Assembly: GCA_900545055.1 (NCBI GenBank)
Contig: UQXP01000050.1
Span: 1-11,015, forward strand
From: an uncultured Collinsella sp.
Lineage (GTDB): Bacteria; Actinomycetota; Coriobacteriia; Coriobacteriales; Coriobacteriaceae
Reading direction: 5' to 3'
DNA length: 11,015 nucleotides
Of the stretch, positions 1-5,562 are shown one piece after another; position 1 is the stretch's first letter, and the number at the start of each line of letters is the position of its first letter. The translations under genes were made by a program, and so were the position numbers. The notes beneath the pieces were generated by a model, which made no database searches, had not been told where the DNA came from, and saw only the letters and a list, made by a program, of their open reading frames with translations.

Positions 1-1013
1 GCCGAAAGCACGTCGAGCTTGGTCACGGCGATGTCGGTGAGGCCGTTGACGCGCGAGGCATAGTTGGCGATAGGGCCGTCAAACCAGCCGCAACGACGAC
101 GGCGACCGGTGGTCACGCCGTACTCATAGCCCTCCTCGGTCAGCGTGTGACCGGCCTCGGACTCATAGGAAAGCTCGGTGGGCATGGGGCCCGAACCGAC
201 GCGGGTGATGTAGGCCTTCATGACGCCCAGCACGCGGTCGACGTTCTTCATGCCCACGCCGGAGCCGGTGATGGCGCCGCCGGCGGTGCAGTTGGAAGAC
301 GTCACGTACGGATAGGTGCCGTGATCGATGTCGAGCAGCGTCGCCTGGGCGCCCTCAAACAGCAGGTCCTTGCCCTCATCGATCATGTTGTTGAGCAGCA
401 GGCTCGTCTCGGTGATGTAGGGACGCAGGCGCTCGGCCATCGGCAGGTACTCGTCGCAAATCTGGTCCACGGTGTAGGTGGGCAGGTTGTAGATGAGCTC
501 GAGCTCGGGGTTCACGCGGGCGAGAGCGGTCTCCAGCTTGTCGCGGAACAGCGTCTCGTCCAGCATGTCCTGCATGCGCAGACCAATGCGGGCCATCTTG
601 TCCTGATAGCACGGACCGATACCGCGCTTGGTGGTACCGATGTTCTTCTTGCCGAGCTTCTGCTCAAAGGCGCCATCCAGATCAATGTGGTACGGCATGA
701 TGACATGCGCGTTGCCGCTAATCTTGAGGTTCTTGGTGGTGATGCCGTCGGCCTCGAACATGTCGATCTCCTCAAGGACAACCTTGGGGTTGACGACGCA
801 GCCGTTACCGATCACCGACACGTGGTCAGAATACATGATGCCGGAGGGCACCTGGTGCAGGCCGTACTTCTTGCCGTTGACGACGATGGTGTGACCGGCG
901 TTGTTGCCGCCCGAGTAGCGCACGACGGCATCGAAGTCGCCGGCGACCAGGTCGCAAATCTTACCCTTGCCCTCATCGCCCCACTGGGCACCGACCAAAA
1001 CGGTTGACGGCAT
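1..1013 (-). CDS. purA: Adenylosuccinate synthetase, C-terminus cut by the window edge
   Basis: This enzyme joins IMP and aspartate using GTP to make adenylosuccinate, the first committed step from IMP to AMP, in the cytoplasm. The first 337 codons are visible. The family is about 430 residues long, so roughly the last 90 lie off the left edge. The sequence shows the N-terminal GDEGKGK phosphate-binding loop (residues 12-18, with the catalytic Asp13) and NNAGHT with His41. It also shows GTTKRGIGP (126-134) and the conserved GAQ-TLLDIDHGTYPYVTSSN stretch at about 217-240. The ATG at 1011-1013 is preceded by an AGGAG ribosome site about 8 bases upstream. The gene follows dnaB on the same strand after a 93-bp gap that holds a likely promoter, so it probably has its own transcript. 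Identity is secure from several invariant motifs. Confidence 0.97.
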   Translation of the reverse strand, partial: MPSTVLVGAQWGDEGKGKICDLVAGDFDAVVRYSGGNNAGHTIVVNGKKYGLHQVPSGIMYSDHVSVIGNGCVVNPKVVLEEIDMFEADGITTKNLKISGNAHVIMPYHIDLDGAFEQKLGKKNIGTTKRGIGPCYQDKMARIGLRMQDMLDETLFRDKLETALARVNPELELIYNLPTYTVDQICDEYLPMAERLRPYITETSLLLNNMIDEGKDLLFEGAQATLLDIDHGTYPYVTSSNCTAGGAITGSGVGMKNVDRVLGVMKAYITRVGSGPMPTELSYESEAGHTLTEEGYEYGVTTGRRRRCGWFDGPIANYASRVNGLTDIAVTKLDVLS

Positions 1014-1079
1014 GTTTACTCCTTACATTCATGGACTGTCTACGCGCCACGCCGGCACGCAGAAGCACAAAACATTCCC

Positions 1080-1108
1080 AGTATACCCGTGCAACGGGCG
1101 CCTGTCCT
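1080..1108 (-). promoter_or_regulatory. Putative purA promoter
   Basis: On the minus strand there is a TATACT -10 box (1080-1085), a 17-base spacer, and an AGGACA -35 box (1103-1108, 4 of 6 match to TTGACA) that overlaps the dnaB stop codon. The start would lie about 60 bases before the purA ATG. A perfect 5-bp inverted repeat (CCCGT-GCA-ACGGG, 1086-1098) fills most of the spacer. The boxes were found by eye. Confidence 0.45.
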
Positions 1109-2498
1109 ACTCCTCGGCATGTGCCCCATCAAGCTCATAGAACTTGGTGGATGCCGGCAGGAACATCAGGTCGACGTCGCCGATCGGGCCCGAACGGTTC
1201 TTGGCCACGACGATACGCGTAACGCCCTCGTCGGGTCGATCGTCGCGCGAGGCCTCGGCCTCGTCGGCGGAGCGGTCCAAGAACATAACGATATCGGCGT
1301 CCTGCTCGATGGAGCCCGATTCACGAAGGTCGGAAAGCTGCGGGCGCTTGCCGGTACGGGATTCGACCTGACGCGAGAGCTGCGACAGCGCGATGAGCGG
1401 GATCTTGAGCTCCTTGGCCATGATCTTCAGACCACGCGACATCTCCGAAACCTCGACGGTACGGCTCTCGGAGCGGCGTCCCGGCGGAGGACTCACCAGC
1501 TGCAGGTAGTCCAGGATGATGATTGCCTTCTCCTTGTTATGGAGCATGCGGCGGCTCTTGGCGCGAATCTCGGTCACCGTGGTGCCGGGCGTATCGTCAA
1601 TCAGAATATCGAGCTTGGACAAGGTCTGCGTGGCCTCGTTGATATTGGCCCACTGCTCGGGGCTAATGCGGCCCATGCGGAAGTCACTGATCGAGATCAT
1701 GGCATAGGCGCAAATCAGACGCTGGGCAATTTCCTTGCCCGACATCTCCAGCGAGAAGAAGCCGACGGTATAACCGGCAGCGGCAGCGTTGAGCGCCAGA
1801 TTCAGAGCGAACGACGTCTTACCCACGGCAGGACGGGCACCGATGATGATGAGCTGGCCTTCGCGAAAACCCATGAGCATGCGGTCGAGCGACGGGAAGC
1901 CCGTGGGCACGCCCGCAGCCTGGCCACCGGCCTGGCACACTTCCTCGGCCTCGTTATAGGCCTCGACCATAAACTCGGTCAGCGTCTTGTAGCTCGACTT
2001 GACCTCGCGTGCCGTGACCTTGAGCAGCTTGCTCTCGGCCAGCTCGACAACCTCTTTGGTGTCGGTGGGGGCGTTATATGCCAGCGCGTTGATCTCGTTG
2101 GTGGCGCCGATCAGCTCACGCAGCATCGAATCGCGGCGAACGATAGCGGCATGGTGCTGCCAGTTGACGAGCGACAGGGTCTGACCCATCAACTCCAAAA
2201 TGTACGCTTCGCCGCCCACGGCATCGAGCTTGTTGATGCTTCGCAGGTAATCGATCAGCGAGATGGAGTCGATGGGAATGCGACTGTTGTACATATCGAC
2301 CATCGCGGTATAGATGGTCTTATGAATGGGCCGGTAGAAGTCATCGGGCTGCAGCTCGACCTGGGCCTCTTCGACCACCTCGGGCGATAGCAGCATAGCG
2401 GCCAGTACATTGGCCTCTGCATCTTGGTTTTGGGGAAGACCCAACTTTGAGCCGCGGTCCTCAACCGTCAGCCCGGTCTCCCTATCGTCATATGCCAT
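1107..2498 (-). CDS. dnaB: Replicative DNA helicase DnaB
   Basis: DnaB is the hexameric ATP-driven helicase that unwinds DNA at the replication fork. Chosen as 463 residues. The N-terminal DnaB domain (about 20-120, beginning LPQNQDAEANVLAAML) is followed by a linker and a RecA-like ATPase domain. That domain carries Walker A GARPAVGKT (about 220-228), Walker B IIILDYLQL (about 326-334), an LSQLSR-type motif, and KNRSGPIG near 433-440, the arginine-finger region. There is no intein or frameshift, and the length is normal. Two in-frame ATGs lie 6 and 12 bases upstream. The ATG at 2496-2498 is preferred because GAGG sits 6 bases before it, whereas the upstream ones have no ribosome site. It lies after the rplI terminator and just before purA, so it is probably transcribed from its own promoter in the 160-bp gap. 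Confidence 0.97.
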   Translation of the reverse strand: MAYDDRETGLTVEDRGSKLGLPQNQDAEANVLAAMLLSPEVVEEAQVELQPDDFYRPIHKTIYTAMVDMYNSRIPIDSISLIDYLRSINKLDAVGGEAYILELMGQTLSLVNWQHHAAIVRRDSMLRELIGATNEINALAYNAPTDTKEVVELAESKLLKVTAREVKSSYKTLTEFMVEAYNEAEEVCQAGGQAAGVPTGFPSLDRMLMGFREGQLIIIGARPAVGKTSFALNLALNAAAAGYTVGFFSLEMSGKEIAQRLICAYAMISISDFRMGRISPEQWANINEATQTLSKLDILIDDTPGTTVTEIRAKSRRMLHNKEKAIIILDYLQLVSPPPGRRSESRTVEVSEMSRGLKIMAKELKIPLIALSQLSRQVESRTGKRPQLSDLRESGSIEQDADIVMFLDRSADEAEASRDDRPDEGVTRIVVAKNRSGPIGDVDLMFLPASTKFYELDGAHAEE

Positions 2499-2599
2499 GA
2501 GCATCCTCATTCATATCGCTTGCGAGCATCCATAGTATCAGCCACGGTCCCAAAACGCGCCGCGCGCCGCCAATCATCACCGAACCAAACGGATGAACG

Positions 2600-2615
2600 G
2601 TCCTGTATATAGGAC
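2600..2615 (-). promoter_or_regulatory. Palindrome with TATATA core upstream of dnaB, possible promoter or operator
   Basis: GTCCT-GTATAT-AGGAC is a perfect 5-bp inverted repeat around an AT-only core, about 100 bases before the dnaB start. The core read on the minus strand (TATATA or TATACA) could be a -10 box, but no convincing -35 box is spaced correctly. A second candidate -10 (GATACT) lies nearer the gene, around 2533-2538. Which one drives dnaB cannot be decided by eye. Confidence 0.3.
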
Positions 2616-2650
2616 TTCGACGCAACGTTCACCATGACACTCACTCAGCG

Positions 2651-2690
2651 CAAATAACAAAAGGGCGCCCTGGTTTCCCAGAGCGCCCTT
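2651..2690 (-). terminator. Rho-independent terminator of the rpsF-ssb-rpsR-rplI operon
   Basis: On the minus strand an 8-bp outer stem (AAGGGCGC with GCGCCCTT), one mismatch, and a 4-bp inner stem (CTGG with CCAG) close a 4-base loop. The stem is followed by TTTTGTTATTTG. It begins about 33 bases after the rplI stop codon and separates the ribosomal operon from dnaB. Confidence 0.88.
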
Positions 2691-2722
2691 CTTAGAACAA
2701 GATTGTTGCGTTGCAGCAAATG

Positions 2723-3262
2723 CTACTCGGCAGCAGCCTCAGTCTCGACCTCGGCGGTCTCGGCCTCGGCGACCTCAGCGGCCTCCTCGACCTCAGCCTC
2801 GGCAGCGAGCTCCTCGGCAGTAACGCCGACGAGAACGACAACCTCGGCCTTGATCTCGCGGTACAGCGAGATGGCAACGGTGTGGGCACCGGCAACCTTG
2901 ATGGGCTTACCGAGCTCGACGCGCTTGCGGTCGATGTCCATACCGAGCTGAGCCTTGATGGCGTCAGCGATCATAGCGGCGGTAACGGAGCCAAAGAGGA
3001 TGCCCTCGTCGCCGACCTTGACGTCAACGGTGACCGTCTTGCCCTCGAAGGCAGCCTTGGTCTCGTTGGCGGTAGCCAGACGGACGGCCTCGCGCTTGGC
3101 GATGTTGTTGCGACGCTCGTCAAGCTGCTTGAGGTTGCCCTTGGTGGCGGCAACAGCGAGCTTCTTGGGGAACAGGAAGTTCTCAGCGTAACCCTGAGCG
3201 ACCTCTACGACGTCACCCTCGCCGCCCTTGCCCTTGATCTCATCGAGAAGAATAACCTTCAT
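2723..3262 (-). CDS. rplI: 50S ribosomal protein L9 with an Ala/Glu-rich C-terminal tail
   Basis: L9 binds 23S rRNA at the base of the L1 stalk and helps keep reading frame. At 179 residues it is about 30 longer than the usual 148-150. The N-terminal globular domain (1-50, with MKVILLDEIKGKGGEGDVV and the GYAENFLFPKKLA signature) is intact. So are the connecting helix and the C-terminal domain, up to about residue 148. Residues 149-179 are an extra low-complexity tail made almost only of Ala, Glu, Val and Thr, strongly acidic. The ATG at 3260-3262 has a GGGAG ribosome site 8 bases upstream. It starts 15 bases after the rpsR stop and is the last gene of the operon, just before the terminator. 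Confidence 0.96.
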   Translation of the reverse strand: MKVILLDEIKGKGGEGDVVEVAQGYAENFLFPKKLAVAATKGNLKQLDERRNNIAKREAVRLATANETKAAFEGKTVTVDVKVGDEGILFGSVTAAMIADAIKAQLGMDIDRKRVELGKPIKVAGAHTVAISLYREIKAEVVVLVGVTAEELAAEAEVEEAAEVAEAETAEVETEAAAE

Positions 3263-3277
3263 GATGCGTCTCCCTTC

Positions 3278-3544
3278 TTAGCCGCGGTCGCGGTTGCCAC
3301 GAGAGGAAACCACGGGGACGGTGTACGGCAGGAGAGCCATCTCGCGGGCGCGCTTGATGGCGTTGGCGATGTCATGCTGATGCTGCGTGCAAGCGCCAGT
3401 GACGCGACGGGGCTTGATCTTGCCACGGTCGGTCATGTACTTACGGAGAAGCTGAGTATCCTTATAGTCGATGAACTCAGTGTTCTCCTTGCAGAACTGG
3501 CAGTACTTACGACGCGGCTGACGTGCAGAAAAATCATTAGCCAT
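3278..3544 (-). CDS. rpsR: 30S ribosomal protein S18, zinc-binding (C+) type
   Basis: S18 pairs with S6 on the platform of the small ribosomal subunit. The product is 88 residues, a normal length, with KYCQFC near the N-terminus, IDYKDTQLLRKYMTDRGKI in the middle, and RRVTGACTQHQ followed by the AIKRAREMALLPY signature. Cys15, Cys18, Cys52 and His55 fit the zinc-coordinating C+ form of S18 known in actinobacteria. The ATG at 3542-3544 is chosen because AAAGG lies about 9 bases upstream and the product then begins MANDFSARQPRRK. A GTG 17 codons earlier has no ribosome site and would add an unconserved extension. It lies between ssb and rplI in the classic S6 operon. Confidence 0.96.
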   Translation of the reverse strand: MANDFSARQPRRKYCQFCKENTEFIDYKDTQLLRKYMTDRGKIKPRRVTGACTQHQHDIANAIKRAREMALLPYTVPVVSSRGNRDRG

Positions 3545-3563
3545 GTCAAAATACCTTTCATTT

Positions 3564-3589
3564 GGCAACTTCGGCGAACCGAAGCCGCC
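3564..3589 (-). promoter_or_regulatory. Intra-operon hairpin between ssb and rpsR
   Basis: In the mRNA (minus strand) an 11-bp stem, including two G-U pairs, closes a UUCG loop: GGCGGCUUCGG, UUCG, CCGAAGUUGCC. It ends 19 bases before the rpsR start and has no T-run after it, so it is not a terminator. It may stabilise or process the mRNA between ssb and rpsR, or serve as a protein-binding hairpin; that role is inference. Confidence 0.55.
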
Positions 3590-3616
3590 TCTCACTCAAA
3601 AATAGGTGAACAACCC

Positions 3617-4069
3617 TTAGAACGGGATGTCCTCATCGTAGACGTCGACCGCGGGCGGCGTAGCCACCGGTGCGGCAGGACGTGCTGCGGGCGCGGGAGC
3701 TGCGGGGGCGTAACCGCCCTGATCGTAGCCACCCTGGCCACCACGGGAGCTCATAAACTCGACCTCATCGACGATGACCTCAAGCTTGCTCCGGCGCTGG
3801 CCGTCGCGCTCCCAAGAGCTGTAGCGCAGCTTGCCCTCGATCGCGACCTTGTTTCCCTTTGCCAGGAAACGGCTCACGGCCTCGGCGCGGGTGCCGAACA
3901 TGGTGCAGTCGACAAAGTTGGGATAGTCCTCCCACTCGCCAGTCTGCGCGTTGCGGCGACGATCGTTCACGGCGACGCCAAAGGACAGAACCTGGGTTCC
4001 GCCGGCGGTGGCGCGCAGCTCGGGATCGCGGGTGAGGTTACCGGTGATGTTCACTCGATTGATGCTCAT
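3617..4069 (-). CDS. ssb: Single-stranded DNA-binding protein
   Basis: SSB coats single-stranded DNA during replication, recombination and repair, and recruits partner enzymes. The protein has 150 residues. The OB-fold spans about 1-108, starting MSINRVNITGNLTRDPELR and including FVDCTMFG and the KGNKVAIEGKLRY strand. A Gly, Ala and Pro-rich flexible linker (109-142) follows, and then the acidic partner-binding tip ending DEDIPF. The ATG at 4067-4069 has GAGGAAG about 9 bases upstream. It is the second gene of the operon, 48 bases after rpsF. The presence of ssb between S6 and S18 genes is the usual arrangement in Firmicutes and Actinobacteria. Confidence 0.97.
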   Translation of the reverse strand: MSINRVNITGNLTRDPELRATAGGTQVLSFGVAVNDRRRNAQTGEWEDYPNFVDCTMFGTRAEAVSRFLAKGNKVAIEGKLRYSSWERDGQRRSKLEVIVDEVEFMSSRGGQGGYDQGGYAPAAPAPAARPAAPVATPPAVDVYDEDIPF

Positions 4070-4117
4070 TACTCACTACTTCCTCTTGGGGCACAAGCCC
4101 AGTCCAAAACGACAGTC

Positions 4118-4411
4118 TTACTCCTGGTCGTCGCGACGGACGATCATGTGGCGGACCACAGCGTCGGTGATGCGCAGGACGCGATCAAGCTCGGCGATCT
4201 GGGTAGGATCTGCGTGGAAGTTGATGAGGGTGTAGTCACCATCGGTGAGGTCGTTGATCTCGTAGGCGAGCTTGCGCTTGCCCCACTCGTCAACGGAGTC
4301 GACCTTGCCAGCGCCCTCAGCGATCGTGGTATCGATACGCTTCATAACAGCGAGACGAGTCTCGGGGTCGAGCGACGGGTCAACAAAGAACAGCAGTTCA
4401 TAAGCCTTCAT
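4118..4411 (-). CDS. rpsF: 30S ribosomal protein S6
   Basis: S6 forms a heterodimer with S18 on the 30S platform. The product is 97 residues of normal length, starting MKAYELLFFVDPSLD, with the WGKRKLAYEI signature (about 43-52) and DGDYTLINFHA in the central strand. The start at 4409-4411 is certain: it has a perfect AGGAGGTGA ribosome site. A TTG 7 codons upstream is ignored because it lies ahead of that site. It is the first gene of the operon and is preceded by a 65-base leader with a hairpin. Confidence 0.96.
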   Translation of the reverse strand: MKAYELLFFVDPSLDPETRLAVMKRIDTTIAEGAGKVDSVDEWGKRKLAYEINDLTDGDYTLINFHADPTQIAELDRVLRITDAVVRHMIVRRDDQE

Positions 4412-4437
4412 ATTGTCACCTCCTCTGGGCAAATGTG

Positions 4438-4466
4438 GCTTCAGGTCGTGAAGGTGCGCCTGAAGC
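4438..4466 (-). promoter_or_regulatory. Leader hairpin of the rpsF operon, candidate autoregulatory site
   Basis: In the predicted 5' leader a perfect 8-bp stem (GCUUCAGG with CCUGAAGC) closes a 13-base loop (CGCACCUUCACGA), about 26 bases before the rpsF start. Leaders of rpsF in many bacteria bind the S6:S18 dimer for feedback control. The place fits, but I see no CCG triplet of the known motif in this loop, so assignment to that family is unproven. Confidence 0.5.
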
Positions 4467-4482
4467 AGGAAAAGACTTGGTA

Positions 4483-4511
4483 ATAATATCTTTCAACCTC
4501 CCAGACCGCAA
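4483..4511 (-). promoter_or_regulatory. Promoter of the rpsF operon
   Basis: On the minus strand a TATTAT -10 box (4483-4488, 5 of 6 match) is spaced exactly 17 bases from TTGCGG (4506-4511), a partial -35. Transcription would start near 4476 and give a leader of about 65 bases containing the hairpin. Confidence 0.6.
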
Positions 4512-4871
4512 GAATATGCAGCTACAACCTCATGACCTCCACATATGTCCATACTCGCACGACGTTTCATGCGCATTCCAACCAAATGCCGACCAAAAGC
4601 TTGACGGATTTGTGGACAAGATACGGTGCCGCGGGGACAAGCTGAGCCAAGCCGCAGGTCAACGGGCACAAGGCTGTGGTCGCGAAATGCATACCAGTGG
4701 TCCACAGCACCACCCATAGATTTTTAAATTCATTGCCAAGTCGCTTATGAATACCCCTTTTGAACAATTGAGTTAATCAACCACGCTGGTCGGAAGCCGT
4801 TTTTTGGCACCTCAAACCCCACTGCAACGCCAGGCGCGGCCAAGCGTTTTAAAAAATGCCAACTTTTCTGT
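4512..4871. other. Non-coding strand-switch region with DnaA-box-like sites
   Basis: This stretch lies between divergent units, with the rpsF operon to the left and tRNA-Ser to the right. I see no convincing gene; the short open frames have no ribosome site or recognisable protein. On the minus strand 4611-4619 reads TTGTCCACA, a perfect actinobacterial-type DnaA box. Related 9-mers are TGGTCCACA at 4698-4706 (plus), ACCTCCACA at 4535-4543 (plus), and a weaker one at 4632-4640 (minus). AT-rich runs occur around 4716-4735 and 4845-4865. A DnaA-binding or origin-associated role is inference. Confidence 0.4.
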
Positions 4872-4899
4872 TTGCACTTTGCGATTCCTCGTGTATACT
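4872..4899 (+). promoter_or_regulatory. Promoter of the tRNA-Ser genes
   Basis: TTGCAC (4872-4877), a 16-base spacer, and TATACT (4894-4899) lie directly upstream of the first tRNA. The expected start is near 4906, about 10 bases before the mature 5' end. Confidence 0.7.
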
Positions 4900-4915
4900 G
4901 ACTTTCGCATTTAAC

Positions 4916-5006
4916 GGAGAGTTGTCCGAGTGGCCGAAGGAGCACGATTGGAAATCGTGTAGGCGTCAAAAGCGTCTCCAGGGTTCAAATCCCTGACTCT
5001 CCGCCA
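4916..5006 (+). tRNA. tRNA-Ser (GGA anticodon)
   Basis: It reads UCC and UCU codons. The acceptor stem GGAGAGU pairs with ACUCUCC (7 bp), the discriminator base is G, and CCA is encoded. The anticodon stem CACGA/UCGUG closes the loop UUGGAAA with GGA at the anticodon position. The long variable arm typical of serine tRNAs and the T-arm with GGUUCAAAUCC are present. A promoter lies upstream and a hairpin with a T-run lies 8 bases downstream. Confidence 0.97.
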
Positions 5007-5014
5007 GTTAATTC

Positions 5015-5045
5015 CAAAGCAGGCCTTCGAGCCTGCTTTGTTTTT
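5015..5045 (+). terminator. Rho-independent terminator after the first tRNA-Ser
   Basis: A perfect 10-bp stem (CAAAGCAGGC with GCCTGCTTTG) closes a 6-base loop (CTTCGA) and is followed by five T residues. It lies between the two tRNA genes, only 9 bases before the second one, which leaves little room for another promoter. Confidence 0.85.
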
Positions 5046-5054
5046 ACCCCACGC

Positions 5055-5145
5055 GGAGGGGTGGCAGAGTGGTTGAATGCGGCGGTCTCGAAAACCGTTT
5101 GGCCTGTATAAGGTCACGAGGGTTCGAATCCCTCCTCCTCCGCCA
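5055..5145 (+). tRNA. tRNA-Ser (CGA anticodon)
   Basis: It reads UCG codons. The acceptor stem GGAGGGG pairs with CUCCUCC (one G-U), the discriminator is G, and CCA is encoded. The anticodon loop CUCGAAA carries CGA, closed by GCGGU/ACCGU. A long variable arm and the T-arm GAGGG-UUCGAAU-CCCUC are present. It follows the first serine tRNA by 48 bases. Confidence 0.97.
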
Positions 5146-5156
5146 TTTTGGTTGAG

Positions 5157-5184
5157 AAAGCTCCCAACAACGGGAGCTTTTTTG
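5157..5184 (+). terminator. Rho-independent terminator after the second tRNA-Ser
   Basis: A 9-bp stem (AAAGCTCCC with GGGAGCTTT) closes the loop AACAAC. The last three T residues of the stem continue into three more, then GTTTT. It starts 11 bases after the tRNA CCA. Confidence 0.88.
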
Positions 5185-5209
5185 TTTTGAGTCCCTTACA
5201 AACAAATAC

Positions 5210-5237
5210 GGCGAAGGAGAAGGGATTCGAACCCGCC
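5210..5237 (-). repeat. Inverted, degenerate copy of a tRNA-Ser 3' end
   Basis: Read on the minus strand, these 28 bases match the T-arm and 3' acceptor strand of the neighbouring tRNA-Ser(CGA) at 24 of 28 positions, including GGGTTCGAATCCC and the end CGCC. No anticodon arm or 5' acceptor strand follows, so it is a fragment, not a tRNA gene. Such fragments can mark attachment sites left by integrated elements or tRNA-derived repeats. It stands at the left edge of the accessory block. Confidence 0.55.
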
Positions 5238-5255
5238 AGGGCGCAAAGCGTAAAG

Positions 5256-5336
5256 AAAACGCGCCCGTAGCGCGTTTTTAGCGCAGCGCGGTCGGCGTAA
5301 GCCGACCGGATAAATTTTGAGCAAAGCTCAAAATTT
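5256..5336 (+). repeat. Run of three perfect hairpins
   Basis: There are three consecutive perfect inverted repeats. The first (5256-5278) has a 9-bp stem AAAACGCGC with a CCGTA loop. The second (5289-5308) has an 8-bp stem CGGTCGGC with loop GTAA, a GNRA tetraloop if transcribed on the plus strand. The third (5312-5336) has an 11-bp stem AAATTTTGAGC with an AAA loop. Together they suggest a structured RNA or a composite repetitive element. The rest of the 5185-5562 gap holds only the tRNA fragment and the first palindrome of the nuclease cassette; I see no other gene in it. Confidence 0.6.
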
Positions 5337-5394
5337 GAACATCCCTCCTATTCAGCCACGCCCCCATCGTGGTCGATCCCAGCCCATATCTCAA

Positions 5395-5455
5395 ACATGT
5401 ACACCGCCCTCCAAAGATGTCAAAAAATGTCGTTTTTGGAGTGTGATGTACACGT
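5395..5455 (+). repeat. Palindromic element, left copy, flanking the nuclease gene
   Basis: This 61-nt imperfect palindrome has 21-base arms (17 of 21 complementary) that start ACATGTACA and include CTCCAAA, around a 19-base loop. Its reverse complement matches the element at 6596-6656 at 55 of 61 positions, including 18 of 19 loop bases. The asymmetric loop shows that the two copies are in opposite orientation. Confidence 0.85.
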
Positions 5456-5562
5456 TTGCATACGACGCGCACCGAGCATGAGTCGATTTGCTTGCATCCG
5501 GTATATTTCCCCACCTCAACGGACATAAGAGTTTGGTGTCAGCTCGAAGCGAGAGGCCCCCA

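Noticed and set aside
147..1007. Long plus-strand open frame opposite purA
   Set aside because: It is antisense to a clear purA coding frame, is repetitive in Gly, Ala, Val, Asp and His as expected from reversed GC-rich codons, and has no known domain.
1089..2390. 433-codon plus-strand open frame opposite dnaB
   Set aside because: It lies fully inside dnaB on the other strand and shows no recognisable motif; it is a shadow frame.
2711..4483. 590-codon plus-strand open frame across rplI, rpsR, ssb and rpsF
   Set aside because: It is antisense to four well-identified genes and runs through their intergenic gaps; its composition is that of reversed ribosomal genes.
4493..4767. Small minus-strand frames in the rpsF-tRNA gap
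   Set aside because: No ribosome site or recognisable protein; they overlap the rpsF promoter and DnaA-box-like sites.
5256..5336. CRISPR array
   Set aside because: The hairpins differ from each other in sequence and spacing and there are no regular spacers or cas genes.
5488..5562. Upstream TTG start that would lengthen the nuclease-like protein by 25 residues
   Set aside because: It has no ribosome site, while the internal ATG at 5563 has AGAGG at good spacing.
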